DNA of 64,000 nt from contig CAMILZ010000006.1 in NCBI GenBank assembly GCA_946223075.1, positions 37,280-101,279 on the forward strand, written 5' to 3'. The stretch is from an uncultured Dermabacteraceae bacterium (GTDB lineage Bacteria; Actinomycetota; Actinomycetes; Actinomycetales; Dermabacteraceae). The notes beneath the pieces were generated by a model. That model was not told where the DNA came from. It worked only from the letters and a program-made list of their open reading frames with translations, and did no database searches. The position numbers were made by a program, and so were the translations under genes. Positions 34,588 through 43,690 of the stretch are shown here, one piece after another (the first letter of the stretch is position 1; every line of letters starts with the position of its first letter).

Positions 34588-35553
34588 TTAGGCGGCCGCC
34601 TCGGGAGCGTCAATACGCGTGAGGATCGCGTCGATCACGCTCGCGGGGGAGATGTTTTGCAGCCACAGCTCGGGGCGGATCACGATGCGGTGCTCGAGGC
34701 ATGCGTGGGCGAGTGCCTTGATGTCTTCGGGGATCACGAATGCGCGGCCGCTGATGAGCGCACGCGCGCGTGCGCACTGGATGAGGGCGAGGGAACCGCG
34801 AGGCGAGGAGCCCATTGCGGTGTCGCTGTGCTCGCGGGTTTCGCGCACGAGCGCGACCGCGTAGCGTCCCACGGCTTCGCTCACGTGAACTGTTTCGACC
34901 GAGCGCTGGAGTTTTTCGAGTTCTCCCTCCTCGAGCACGCGTGCGACGTCGATGTTTTCCTCGCGGCGCTCGATGCGCCGAGCAATCACGTCCCACTCGT
35001 CGTCCGCGCTCGGGTAGCCAAATGTGAGGCGCATGAGGAAGCGGTCGAGTTGCGCCTCGGGGAGGGGATAGGTGCCCTCGGTCTCCACGGGGTTCGCGGT
35101 CGCGAGCACGTGGAAGGGGCGCGGGAGAGCGTGGGTCGTGCCCTCGATGCTCACCTGGTGCTCTTGCATCGCTTCGAGAAGTGCGGCCTGCGTTTTCGGA
35201 GGCGTGCGGTTAATTTCATCGGCGAGCAGCAGCCCGGTGAAGACGGGGCCGGGCCGGAACTCGAACGCGCTCGTTTGCTGGTTAAACACCTCGGAGCCCG
35301 TGAGGTCGGCGGGCAGGAGATCGGGTGTGAACTGGGCGCGCCGGAATTCGAGGCCGAGGGCGAGGGCAAAGGACCTCGCCGTGAGCGTCTTGCCGAGGCC
35401 CGGATAGTCCTCGAGGAGCACGTGCCCACCCGCGAGGATGCCCGCAAGGAGCTTCGTGAGGGCGTCGCGCTTGCCCACGACGGCACGCTCGGCTTCGTCG
35501 AGAATGCGCGCGCTGAGCGCGGCGGCCTCGCGCGGGGTGAAAGTGTCGGTCAT
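34588..35553 (-). CDS. MoxR-family AAA+ ATPase (second copy)
   Basis: The 321-aa ATPase has Walker A in LEDYPGLGKTLTARS, Walker B in GLLLADEINRTPPKTQ, sensor 1 in VLATANPVETEGTYPL and PEAQLDRF. It is only distantly similar to the first MoxR of the window, so the two belong to different MoxR subgroups. The ATG follows AGGAGAGG and overlaps the preceding stop by 4 bp. Confidence 0.92.
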   Translation of the reverse strand: MTDTFTPREAAALSARILDEAERAVVGKRDALTKLLAGILAGGHVLLEDYPGLGKTLTARSFALALGLEFRRAQFTPDLLPADLTGSEVFNQQTSAFEFRPGPVFTGLLLADEINRTPPKTQAALLEAMQEHQVSIEGTTHALPRPFHVLATANPVETEGTYPLPEAQLDRFLMRLTFGYPSADDEWDVIARRIERREENIDVARVLEEGELEKLQRSVETVHVSEAVGRYAVALVRETREHSDTAMGSSPRGSLALIQCARARALISGRAFVIPEDIKALAHACLEHRIVIRPELWLQNISPASVIDAILTRIDAPEAAA

Positions 35554-36104
35554 GGCCTCTCCTTGGTGTGGGTGGCGGGGGCGGTGAGTCGTGTGTGCTC
35601 GCGATCGAGGTCGCGAAGCGCCGCGACGAGCGTGCGGCGCGTGAGCTTGGCCCGGCGGCCGCGTGGGGGCCGGGAAGCATCGGGGGCGTCGGTTTCGCGG
35701 GCAAGGGCAATGAGGTCCGACGTTTGCGGCGCGAGCGCGAGGCTTTCCCCGCGCGTGGCGGCGAGCGCTTCGAGCTCACGAGCGATGCCCTCGAGGTAGG
35801 TGGCGGGAAGGCGCGGGCCCTGCCTCTTCGTCTCAATCGTGCGGAAGAGGTCGTCTTCGACCCTCCGTACGCGGCGGTCCTTCGCGGCCTCGAGCTCCGG
35901 CGTTGCGCGGTACAGCACGCGCGGGAACTCAGGTGAGGGGCTTCCCGCGAATCCCGACGCGCTGAGCTCACGCACGAGGAGGGCCCCGAGCGTCAAGAGG
36001 AGCGCGTAAGCGAGGTTGAGGCGTACGTCGATGGTGTGCAGAGCGAGAACGACCGCAACCGTGACGGCCGCGGTCAGGGTGAAGGTGAGAGCGAGGCGTT
36101 TCAC
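35550..36104 (-). CDS. small membrane protein of the second MoxR cluster
   Basis: The 184-aa protein has two N-terminal membrane helices (about residues 5-22 and 28-46) and a basic, mostly helical cytoplasmic domain. No known motif is seen. It overlaps both neighbours by ATGA, which ties it to the MoxR and DUF4129-like genes. Confidence 0.72.
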   Translation of the reverse strand: MKRLALTFTLTAAVTVAVVLALHTIDVRLNLAYALLLTLGALLVRELSASGFAGSPSPEFPRVLYRATPELEAAKDRRVRRVEDDLFRTIETKRQGPRLPATYLEGIARELEALAATRGESLALAPQTSDLIALARETDAPDASRPPRGRRAKLTRRTLVAALRDLDREHTRLTAPATHTKERP

Positions 36105-36817
36105 GAGGATGCACCTCCCCGCTGGGCGGCCTCGAGCTCGCCGCTCAAAAGGCGCAGCAGGCCCTTCGCTTCGTCGAGTTCAGTGGTGGAAGTTCCGTCG
36201 CTCGAGTAACGCTCGGCGCGATAGAGCTCCGCGAGGCGTGCGAGGTGGGAGCCGTCGAGGCCTACGGATCCCACGACGCGCTGCACGAACTCGCTCGACG
36301 TTTCGTAGGAATGGCGGCCGTGGCCCTCAGCAGTAAGGCGTGCCTCGATCGCGAGCCACGCCGCGACGATGGGCTTGTCACCGTCCAAGTGCTGCTCGAG
36401 CGCCGCCGCGGCATCCTCGAGCGAAGCGGCGACGGCGGCAGCCTCGACCTCACGCGGCGTTTCGTCGATGTCGGGCTCCGTCGCGAGCGCGCGCCTCGAG
36501 CGCCACGCGCGAAGGCTCACGCGTATGAGGACGACGAGGAGGACGAGGCCCGCGATCGCGAGCAGAGTCCACACGAGAACTTCGAGGGCGGGCCCGAACG
36601 GGTTATCCTCATCGGGTTGATACTGCTCAAATGTTCCCGAAATTTCGGTGTTGACGTGCGCTTTTTCGCTTGTCTCACTTTCCCGGGGGAAAACGTCGAA
36701 GGCAGTGGGGTTGCCGCCGATTTCCACGAGAGGTGGCATGTGCGCGGCTGTCGCGCACCCGAAGAGCAGCGCGCAGGCGAGGGCCATCAAGGCGGGAAGG
36801 AGACGTTTAGTTTTCAT
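36101..36817 (-). CDS. DUF4129-like membrane protein, possible lipoprotein
   Basis: The 238-aa product has a signal peptide with a plausible lipobox LFGC (C21), an external stretch of some 65 residues, a membrane helix (about 86-107) and a helical cytoplasmic domain. DUF4129 proteins with this layout are common in MoxR/DUF58 operons; here the late segments TSSEFVQRVV and LAELYRAERYSS fit the family. The ATG at 36817 follows GGGAG; the frame is open to 36853. First gene of the minus-strand cluster. Confidence 0.75.
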   Translation of the reverse strand: MKTKRLLPALMALACALLFGCATAAHMPPLVEIGGNPTAFDVFPRESETSEKAHVNTEISGTFEQYQPDEDNPFGPALEVLVWTLLAIAGLVLLVVLIRVSLRAWRSRRALATEPDIDETPREVEAAAVAASLEDAAAALEQHLDGDKPIVAAWLAIEARLTAEGHGRHSYETSSEFVQRVVGSVGLDGSHLARLAELYRAERYSSDGTSTTELDEAKGLLRLLSGELEAAQRGGASS

Positions 36818-36974
36818 TGAGAATCTCCCTCCATCCCGCGTTTCACGGTGCACTCGCGGCGCGGCGATCTACGTCCCGAAATCCTATACCGGAGCCCTGA
36901 AGGGGATGCTCGCACCGGTGTCCGTGTGAAAAGCTTGAGGGAACGCACGCGAGCGAGACACGCGAGGAGAGGCG

Positions 36975-37823
36975 ATGAACCACAGCGGCTGGGCTTTTGA
37001 CGACGACGCGCCCATGACGGCGCGCCTCACGACTGCCTTCGCCTTCACCGCGGCCGCGGGCCTCTCCGTGCTCTTCACGATCGTGTGGCTTCTCAGCGAT
37101 GGCGTGAGTGCCGACATCTCGCTCGGAGGCCTCATCGCCCCGCTCATGCTCGGAGTTTTCATCGCGGTCGCCGGTGCGGTGTATGACGCGACGCGCAGGC
37201 GTTTGCCGTTTGCATGGATGTGCGTTGTTGTCGCCGTGAGCATCCTTGTGCTCGCGCTCGTGGGTGCGAAAATTTTCGAGCTCACCACGAATCAGAGGTA
37301 TTCGCTGTCGTCGTTCGTGTTCCTCATCGGCGTACCCGTGTACGGCGCTCTCGCGTGGGCCACTCTCGCCGTCTGGCCCGCGCCAAAGAAGCACGAGCTG
37401 CGGCTCTTCGGTCCGGGCGAGGACCGAGGCGACTGGCGCGAAGAATTCATTCGCGCCGCCCGCGTGCGCGGAGACCTCACAGAAAAGCGCATCGAGGCGC
37501 TCGCGAACGATGCGTACGCGCGCGCCGAGGCCGCGCACCGGAGCGTGGGGGAGGAGTGCGGCGATCCCGTGCGCTACGCACGGAGCCTCCCGAAGGATCG
37601 CGCGACGGTCGCAAGGCGCAAGCTGTACTTCCAGCTTGCCCTCGTGGTGCTCGCCGGTATCGTGCTGTCCCTGAATTTGGGCGGTGAGGCAAAGAGCGCC
37701 TTTGGCATCGGAGCGCTCGTGCTCTGGCTCGCCATCTTTGTGGTGGGTGCACTCTCCTCGTTCTTCCTGTGGCGAAAAGCGAAGCGCGAGCAGGAAGGCG
37801 AAGCGGCGCGGCCCGTAGACTGA
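36975..37823 (+). CDS. membrane protein of unknown function
   Basis: The 282-aa protein has about four N-terminal membrane helices (residues 15-130), a charged cytoplasmic region (about 135-215) and two further helices before a basic C terminus. No family is recognised. A GAGGAGAGG ribosome binding site precedes the ATG. It lies just before ligA; its last codons contain the ligA -10 box, so transcription of the two is likely independent. The 157-bp gap to the divergent DUF4129-like gene should hold both promoters but shows no clear boxes. Confidence 0.72.
   Translation: MNHSGWAFDDDAPMTARLTTAFAFTAAAGLSVLFTIVWLLSDGVSADISLGGLIAPLMLGVFIAVAGAVYDATRRRLPFAWMCVVVAVSILVLALVGAKIFELTTNQRYSLSSFVFLIGVPVYGALAWATLAVWPAPKKHELRLFGPGEDRGDWREEFIRAARVRGDLTEKRIEALANDAYARAEAAHRSVGEECGDPVRYARSLPKDRATVARRKLYFQLALVVLAGIVLSLNLGGEAKSAFGIGALVLWLAIFVVGALSSFFLWRKAKREQEGEAARPVD
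37816..37821 (+). promoter_or_regulatory. -10 box of a leaderless ligA transcript
   Basis: TAGACT lies in the last codons of the upstream gene, with 6 nt between it and the GTG start of ligA. No ribosome binding site precedes ligA, which fits a leaderless mRNA. No clear -35 box. Confidence 0.55.
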
Positions 37824-37827
37824 ACGC

Positions 37828-40242
37828 GTGAGTACCGAGCAGACACCGAGCACGAACGCCTCAGACAGCTCCGCAGCCGCCGACCTCGCGGAGATCACCG
37901 CGCTCGAGGCTGAGGGTCGCATTCTTGACCTGCGCGAACGCCTCGCCCAGGCGCGCGTCGAATACTACGAAAACGACGCGCCGATCATGGCCGACGGCGA
38001 ATACGATGCGCTCGAGCGCGAGCTCAAGGGCCTCGAGGAGGAGTTCCCCGAATTCGCGAGCGAAGAATCGCCCACACAAACAGTGGGCGGGGCAGTTGCG
38101 CAGGGCTTCGCCTCGGTGCCGCACATCGAGCGCATGATGAGCCTCGACAACGCCTTCAGCATCGAAGAGATCCACGATTGGGCGAAGCGTTGTGAGGCCG
38201 AAGCGCCCGGAAAACCCCAGTTCCTCACCGAATTGAAGATCGATGGCCTCGCGATCTCCCTCGTGTACGAAAACGGCACGCTCGTGCGCGGCGTCACGCG
38301 AGGTGACGGCCGCGTGGGCGAGGACGTCACGGCAAACGTGAAGACGATCCGCAACGTGCCCCACACGCTCACGACCGACACGCCGCCCGCGCTTCTCGAG
38401 GTGCGCGGTGAGGTGTTCTTCCCGATTGACGAGTTCGAAAAACTCAACGAGGAGCGCCGCGAAGCCGGCCTTCGCGAGTTCGCGAACCCCCGCAACACCG
38501 CCGCGGGCTCTCTTCGCCAAAAGGATTCCTCGATCACGGCCTCTCGCGCACTCGAGGTGTACGTCCACGGGATCGGCGCGCACGAAGGCGCCGTCGGATA
38601 CCCCGAGAGCCAAAGCGAGGTCTACGAACTGCTCGCTTCGTGGGGCCTGCCCACATCCCCGCATTTCAAGGTTCTTGACTCGCTTGCCGCGGTGACGGAA
38701 TACATCGAGGATGCGGGGGAGAAGCGCCACGATTTCGAGCACGATATCGACGGCATCGTCATCAAGATCAACGACTTCGCGCATCAGCGGGCCCTCGGCG
38801 CGACCTCGCGCGCGCCGCGCTGGGCGATCGCCTATAAGTACCCGCCCGAAGAGGTCACAACGAAGCTCCTCGATATTCAGGTAGACGTGGGGCGCACGGG
38901 CCGCGTCACCCCCTTTGGCGTCATGGAACCGGTCAAGGTTGCGGGCTCGACCGTCGCGCGCGCGACCCTCCACAACCAATTCGATGTCGAACGCAAGGGC
39001 GTGCTCATCGGCGACACGATCATCCTTCGCAAGGCCGGCGACGTGATCCCCGAAATCCTCGGCCCCGTCGAAAAGCTCCGCGACGGGAGCGAAAAGCCGT
39101 TCGTCATGCCGAAAAACTGCCCGAGCTGCGGCGCCGAGATCCGCCCCGAAAAAGAAGGCGACAAAGACTGGCGCTGCCCCAACCAAAAGGACTGCCCCTC
39201 GCAAGTCACGGGTCGCATCGCCCATGCCGCGAGCCGAGGAGCCTTCGACATCGAGGCCCTCGGCGACGAATCGGCGATCGCGCTCACCGATCCCGATAAA
39301 CGCCGCGCCGAAGCCCTCGCGTCCCTCAAGGCTGGTCACGCGCTTTACCTGCCGGTTCTGACCGAAGACGACTTCGCGAGTGACGCGTTCGTGACGCTCA
39401 AAAACGGGGTCGCGACTGAGGACATCGACGGCGTTCCCGTGCTCCGCATCACCGACCCCGAAGACCCACGCATCCCCGCGCCGAGCGAGGGCGTCGTACG
39501 CACGGGAGAGAACCTCTTCGACCTCACACCCGAGGACCTGCGCGATGTCACGGTCTACCAGAGTGTGCGCCGCGACGGCGACGAAACGGGCGACTGGCGC
39601 ACCGTGAGCGCCTTTTGGAACCGCCCTCAGTGGCGCTACTACAAGTCCAAGAAATCCTGGAGCCTCGTGCGGCCGGCCACCGTCGGAAAAACCACCGAGG
39701 TGCTCATGGGCGAGCTCGAAAAAGCCAAATCGGCGGGGCTTTGGCGGGTCCTCGTGGCCCTCTCGATTCGCCACGTGGGTCCGACGGCCGCCCGCGCCCT
39801 CGCGACCGCCTGGGGTTCGATCGACGCCATCGCGAACGCGAGCATCGAGGAGCTTTCCGAAACCGACGGTGTGGGGGAAACGATCGCGAAGAGCGTCAAG
39901 GCTTTCTTCGACGAGGAATGGCACGCCGCGCTCGTCGAGGCGTGGAAGCGCTCCGGTGTGGTGATGGAAGACGCTGCCGCGAGCGGAATCGAGAAAACCC
40001 TCGAGGGCCTCACGGTTGTCGTGACGGGCTCGCTCGAAAACTTCACGCGCGACGGCGCGAAAGAAGCGATTCTCCAGCGCGGCGGCAAGGCCTCGGGAAG
40101 CGTTTCGAAAAAGACGAACTACGTTGTCGTGGGCGAGAACGCCGGCTCGAAGGCGACCAAGGCCGAGGAGCTTGGAATCACGATCCTCGATGAGGAAGGT
40201 TTCACAGCGCTCCTCGAGGGTGGAGAAAACGCCCTGGCGTAG
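37828..40242 (+). CDS. ligA: NAD-dependent DNA ligase, long form
   Basis: LigA seals nicks in replication and repair using NAD. The 804-aa protein has domain Ia, the adenylated lysine K137 in ELKIDGLAISL, the OB domain, a zinc site with C431, C434, C450 and C456, helix-hairpin-helix repeats and a C-terminal BRCT domain (from about residue 725). It exceeds the E. coli enzyme by about 130 residues; most of this is an insert between the zinc finger and the HhH domain (about 488-617). Similar inserts occur in Micrococcales LigA. gatCAB follows, as in other Actinobacteria. Confidence 0.96.
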   Translation: MSTEQTPSTNASDSSAAADLAEITALEAEGRILDLRERLAQARVEYYENDAPIMADGEYDALERELKGLEEEFPEFASEESPTQTVGGAVAQGFASVPHIERMMSLDNAFSIEEIHDWAKRCEAEAPGKPQFLTELKIDGLAISLVYENGTLVRGVTRGDGRVGEDVTANVKTIRNVPHTLTTDTPPALLEVRGEVFFPIDEFEKLNEERREAGLREFANPRNTAAGSLRQKDSSITASRALEVYVHGIGAHEGAVGYPESQSEVYELLASWGLPTSPHFKVLDSLAAVTEYIEDAGEKRHDFEHDIDGIVIKINDFAHQRALGATSRAPRWAIAYKYPPEEVTTKLLDIQVDVGRTGRVTPFGVMEPVKVAGSTVARATLHNQFDVERKGVLIGDTIILRKAGDVIPEILGPVEKLRDGSEKPFVMPKNCPSCGAEIRPEKEGDKDWRCPNQKDCPSQVTGRIAHAASRGAFDIEALGDESAIALTDPDKRRAEALASLKAGHALYLPVLTEDDFASDAFVTLKNGVATEDIDGVPVLRITDPEDPRIPAPSEGVVRTGENLFDLTPEDLRDVTVYQSVRRDGDETGDWRTVSAFWNRPQWRYYKSKKSWSLVRPATVGKTTEVLMGELEKAKSAGLWRVLVALSIRHVGPTAARALATAWGSIDAIANASIEELSETDGVGETIAKSVKAFFDEEWHAALVEAWKRSGVVMEDAAASGIEKTLEGLTVVVTGSLENFTRDGAKEAILQRGGKASGSVSKKTNYVVVGENAGSKATKAEELGITILDEEGFTALLEGGENALA

Positions 40243-40246
40243 CGCC

Positions 40247-40252
40247 TAGAAT
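40247..40252 (+). promoter_or_regulatory. -10 box of a leaderless gatC transcript
   Basis: TAGAAT directly follows the ligA stop region and lies 7 nt before the ATG at 40260. This spacing favours that ATG over the one at 40251, which overlaps the box. Confidence 0.55.
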
Positions 40253-40259
40253 GGATGCC

Positions 40260-40556
40260 ATGCCAGCAATGAGTTCTGAAGAAGTCGCACGCCTGGCGTC
40301 CCTCGCTCGCATTGAGCTCACTGACGACGAAATCGCTCGCTTCGCGGGCGAATTCGACGCCATCCTGGACGCGGTTGCGTCCGTGAGCGAAGTGGCGAGC
40401 GACGACGTCCCGGCCACAAGTCACCCGATTCCCATGACCAACGTGTTCCGCAAGGACGAGGTCACGGAGACCCTCACGCAAGAAGAGGCCCTTTCCGGTG
40501 CGCCCGAGGCCGCCGATGGCCGCTTCGTTGTTCCGCAGATTCTCGGGGAGGAGTAA
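40260..40556 (+). CDS. gatC: aspartyl/glutamyl-tRNA amidotransferase subunit C
   Basis: GatC stabilises the GatA-GatB complex that converts Glu-tRNA(Gln), and where needed Asp-tRNA(Asn), to the amidated form. The 98-aa protein has the family pattern EEVARLASLARIELTDDEI and ends GRFVVPQILGEE. ATG codons at 40251, 40260 and 40269 are in frame; the middle one sits 7 nt after a -10 box. gatA starts 3 bp after its stop. Confidence 0.93.
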   Translation: MPAMSSEEVARLASLARIELTDDEIARFAGEFDAILDAVASVSEVASDDVPATSHPIPMTNVFRKDEVTETLTQEEALSGAPEAADGRFVVPQILGEE

Positions 40557-40559
40557 CCG

Positions 40560-42065
40560 ATGACTGACCTTGTGAAGCTTTCCGCCGCGCAGATGGCGAA
40601 GGGGCTCGAAAGCGGTGAGTTCAGTGCGCGCGAACTGACCGACGCGCATCTCGCACGCATCGAGGCCGTCGAGGGCCAGCTCAACGCCTTCGTGACCGTG
40701 ACAGGCGATGACGCGCGCGCGACCGCCGACGCCGTGGACGAGGCGCGTGCCAAGGGCGAGAGTCTCGCGCCGCTCGCGGGCGTTCCCGTTGCCGTGAAGG
40801 ATGTCGTCGTCACGAAGGGCACGCAGACGACCGCCGGCTCGAAGATCCTCGAAGGCTGGATCCCGCCGTACGACGCGACCCTCGTGGAGAACCTCAAAGA
40901 GGCGAAGCTCCCGATCCTCGGCAAGACCAACATGGACGAGTTCGCGATGGGCTCCTCGACCGAAACGAGCGCCTACGGCAACACCCACAACCCGTGGGAT
41001 CTTGACCGCATCCCCGGCGGTTCGGGCGGCGGTTCCTCCGCGGCCATCGCCGGTTTCGAGGCTCCGCTCGCGATCGGTACCGACACGGGCGGCTCGATCC
41101 GCCAGCCCGCGGCCGTGACCGGCACGGTCGGCGTCAAGCCCACCTACGGCTCGGTCTCGCGCTACGGCCTGATCGCGATGGCAAGCTCCCTCGACCAGGC
41201 CGGCCCGTGCACGCGCACGGTTGAAGATGCCGCGCTCCTGCACGAGGTCATCGGTGGGTACGACCCGAAGGATTCGACTTCGATCAAGGAAGGCTTCGGC
41301 AACTTCGTTGAGGCCGCGCGCGAAAAGGACGTCAAGGGCCTGCGCATCGGCGTGATCGAAGAGCTCGAGGGCGAAGGCTTTGATCCGCTCGTCAAGCAGC
41401 GTTTCGAGGAATCGCTCGCCCTTCTCGAGAAGGCCGGCGCGGAAATTGTTCGCGTGAGCTGCCCGAACTTCAAGTACGCGCTTGGCGCCTACTACCTCAT
41501 CATGCCGTCGGAGGCGAGCAGCAACCTCGCGAAGTTTGACGGCATGCGCTTCGGCCTTCGTGTGGTCCCCGAGGATCACCCGACCGCCGAAAAGGTCATG
41601 GCCGCGACTCGAGGCCAGGGCTTTGGCGCCGAAGTCAAGCGCCGCATCCTGCTCGGTACCTACGCGCTCAGCTCGGGCTATTACGACGCCTACTACGGAA
41701 GCGCCCAGAAGGTGCGCACGCTCGTGCAGCGTGACTTCGCCGCGGCTTTCGAGAAGTGCGACGTTCTCGCCTCGCCGACCGCGCCCACCGTGGCTTTCCG
41801 CCTCGGTGAGAACACCGACAACCCCCTCAAGATGTACCTCAACGACATCGCGACGATCCCCGCGAACCTCGCGGGCGTTCCCGGCCTCTCGCTCCCGAGC
41901 GGCCTCGCCGAGGATTCGATGCCCGCGGGCTTCCAGTTCCTCGCTCCCGCGATGGCCGATGACCGCCTCTACCGCGCCGGTGGCGCACTCGAGGCACTGC
42001 TCGAGGACTCCTGGGGAGGGCCGATTCTGAACAACGCCCCGGCCCTGGAAGGAGGCGCCAAGTGA
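40560..42065 (+). CDS. gatA: aspartyl/glutamyl-tRNA amidotransferase subunit A
   Basis: GatA is the amidase that releases ammonia from glutamine. The 501-aa protein shows the amidase-signature triad: K80 in VAVKDVV, the cis-serine in GGSGGGSSAA and the nucleophile in DTGGSIRQPA. Length is normal. Its stop overlaps the GTG of gatB, in keeping with equal amounts of the subunits. Confidence 0.96.
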   Translation: MTDLVKLSAAQMAKGLESGEFSARELTDAHLARIEAVEGQLNAFVTVTGDDARATADAVDEARAKGESLAPLAGVPVAVKDVVVTKGTQTTAGSKILEGWIPPYDATLVENLKEAKLPILGKTNMDEFAMGSSTETSAYGNTHNPWDLDRIPGGSGGGSSAAIAGFEAPLAIGTDTGGSIRQPAAVTGTVGVKPTYGSVSRYGLIAMASSLDQAGPCTRTVEDAALLHEVIGGYDPKDSTSIKEGFGNFVEAAREKDVKGLRIGVIEELEGEGFDPLVKQRFEESLALLEKAGAEIVRVSCPNFKYALGAYYLIMPSEASSNLAKFDGMRFGLRVVPEDHPTAEKVMAATRGQGFGAEVKRRILLGTYALSSGYYDAYYGSAQKVRTLVQRDFAAAFEKCDVLASPTAPTVAFRLGENTDNPLKMYLNDIATIPANLAGVPGLSLPSGLAEDSMPAGFQFLAPAMADDRLYRAGGALEALLEDSWGGPILNNAPALEGGAK

Positions 42066-43573
42066 ACGCCTACACCGACATCGAACCCCTCGACTTCGAG
42101 GACGCGATCGAGAAGTACGACCCGGTCCTCGGCATCGAGGTCCACGTTGAGCTTGGCACGAAGACCAAGATGTTCGACGGCGCCCCCAACGTTTTCGCCG
42201 CTGAGCCCAACACGGCGATCACGCCCGTCTCGCTCGGCCTTCCGGGCACTCTCCCGGTCGTGAACGAAAAGGCCGTCGAGTACGCGATCAAGATTGGCCT
42301 CGCGCTTAATTGCTCGATCGCCGAGCACTGCCGCTTCGCGCGCAAGCAGTACTTCTACCCGGACCTCACGAAGAACTTCCAGACCTCGCAGTACGACGAG
42401 CCGATTGCGTACGACGGCTACGTCGACGTCGAGCTCGAAGACGGCGAGATCGTGCGCGTCGACATCGAGCGCGCGCACATGGAAGAGGACGCGGGCAAGA
42501 ACACCCATATCGGCGGCACGGGCCGCATCCAGGGGGCGACGCACTCGCAGGTCGATTACAACCGCGCGGGCGTTCCCCTCGTGGAGATCGTGACGCGCCC
42601 GATCCCGAACACGGGCGGCCGCGCCCCCGAGGTCGCCGCGGCGTACGTGCGCACCCTTCGCGACATCTTCCGCACCCTTGAGGTTTCGGAGGCCCGCATG
42701 GAGCGCGGCAACGTGCGCGCCGACATCAACGTGTCGCTTCGCCCCTCGCCGGAGGCCCCGCTCGGCACGCGTACCGAAACGAAGAACGTGAACTCCTTCC
42801 GTGCGATCGAGCGCGCGGTGCGCTTCGAGATCGGCCGCCAGGCCGGCGTTCTCGAAAGCGGCGTCGAGGTCATCCAGGAAACCCGCCACTTCCACGACGA
42901 TACGGGCCACACGAGCCCGGGTCGCGTGAAGAGCGACGCGGAGGATTACCGCTACTTCCCGGAGCCGGATCTCGTCCCCGTCGCCGCGAGTCGCGAATGG
43001 GTCGAGGAGTTGCGCGCATCGCTTCCCGAGCTTCCCGCTGCGCGTCGCCGCCGCCTGCTCGGCGAGTGGGGATTCACGGATCTCGAGATGCGCGACGTGA
43101 TCAACGCCGGTGCGCTCGACCTCATCGAGGGCACCGTCGCCGCGGGCGCGAAGCCCCAGGCTGCACGCAAGTGGTGGATGGGCGAACTCGCCCGTATCGC
43201 GAAGGAAGCCGAGAAGGAGCTCGAAGAGCTTTCCGTGACCCCGAAGCAGGTTGCCGAGCTCGTCTCGCTCGTCGAGGGCAAGAAGATCAACGACAAGATC
43301 GGCCGCCAGGTCCTCGCGAAGGTCCTCGCCGGCGAAGGCGACCCCGCCGCAATCGTCGAGAAGGAGAACCTCGCTGTCGTTTCCGACGACTCGGTCCTCG
43401 AGGGCGCCGTCGAACAGGCAATTGCCGACAACCCCGACGTGGTCGAGAAGATCAAGGGCGGCAAGGTTCAGGCGATCGGTGCGCTCATCGGCCCCGTCAT
43501 GAAGGCCACGCGCGGTCAGGCCGACGCCGGCCGCGTCCGTGAGATCATCATGGCCAAACTTGAGGTGGACTAA
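42062..43573 (+). CDS. gatB: aspartyl/glutamyl-tRNA amidotransferase subunit B
   Basis: GatB binds the misacylated tRNA and activates its carboxylate with ATP. The 503-aa protein has the cradle-domain motifs GIEVHVELGT, RKQYFYPDL and HMEEDAGKN, the EIVTRP segment, and a YqeY-like helical C terminus (from about residue 370). GTG start overlapping gatA. A strong terminator follows about 40 bp downstream. Confidence 0.96.
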   Translation: MNAYTDIEPLDFEDAIEKYDPVLGIEVHVELGTKTKMFDGAPNVFAAEPNTAITPVSLGLPGTLPVVNEKAVEYAIKIGLALNCSIAEHCRFARKQYFYPDLTKNFQTSQYDEPIAYDGYVDVELEDGEIVRVDIERAHMEEDAGKNTHIGGTGRIQGATHSQVDYNRAGVPLVEIVTRPIPNTGGRAPEVAAAYVRTLRDIFRTLEVSEARMERGNVRADINVSLRPSPEAPLGTRTETKNVNSFRAIERAVRFEIGRQAGVLESGVEVIQETRHFHDDTGHTSPGRVKSDAEDYRYFPEPDLVPVAASREWVEELRASLPELPAARRRRLLGEWGFTDLEMRDVINAGALDLIEGTVAAGAKPQAARKWWMGELARIAKEAEKELEELSVTPKQVAELVSLVEGKKINDKIGRQVLAKVLAGEGDPAAIVEKENLAVVSDDSVLEGAVEQAIADNPDVVEKIKGGKVQAIGALIGPVMKATRGQADAGRVREIIMAKLEVD

Positions 43574-43613
43574 TTCACCGGTCATAATAGGTATTCAAGA
43601 ACTACCTACTAAG

Positions 43614-43654
43614 AAATGGGGCCTCGGGCTTAGCAGACCGAGGCCCCATTTCGC
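43614..43654 (+). terminator. rho-independent terminator of gatCAB
   Basis: A perfect 14-bp stem (43614-43627 with 43638-43651), G+C-rich in the middle, is flanked by AAA and TTT and has a 10-nt loop. It lies 40 bp after gatB and upstream of the symporter gene. Confidence 0.9.
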
Positions 43655-43690
43655 GGCCTAAGGCAGATCCGGGGCCGTCGAGAGGCACTC

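Noticed and set aside
37861..39924. 687-codon open frame opposite ligA
   Set aside because: Antisense to an intact LigA with all motifs; no ribosome binding site or family signal.
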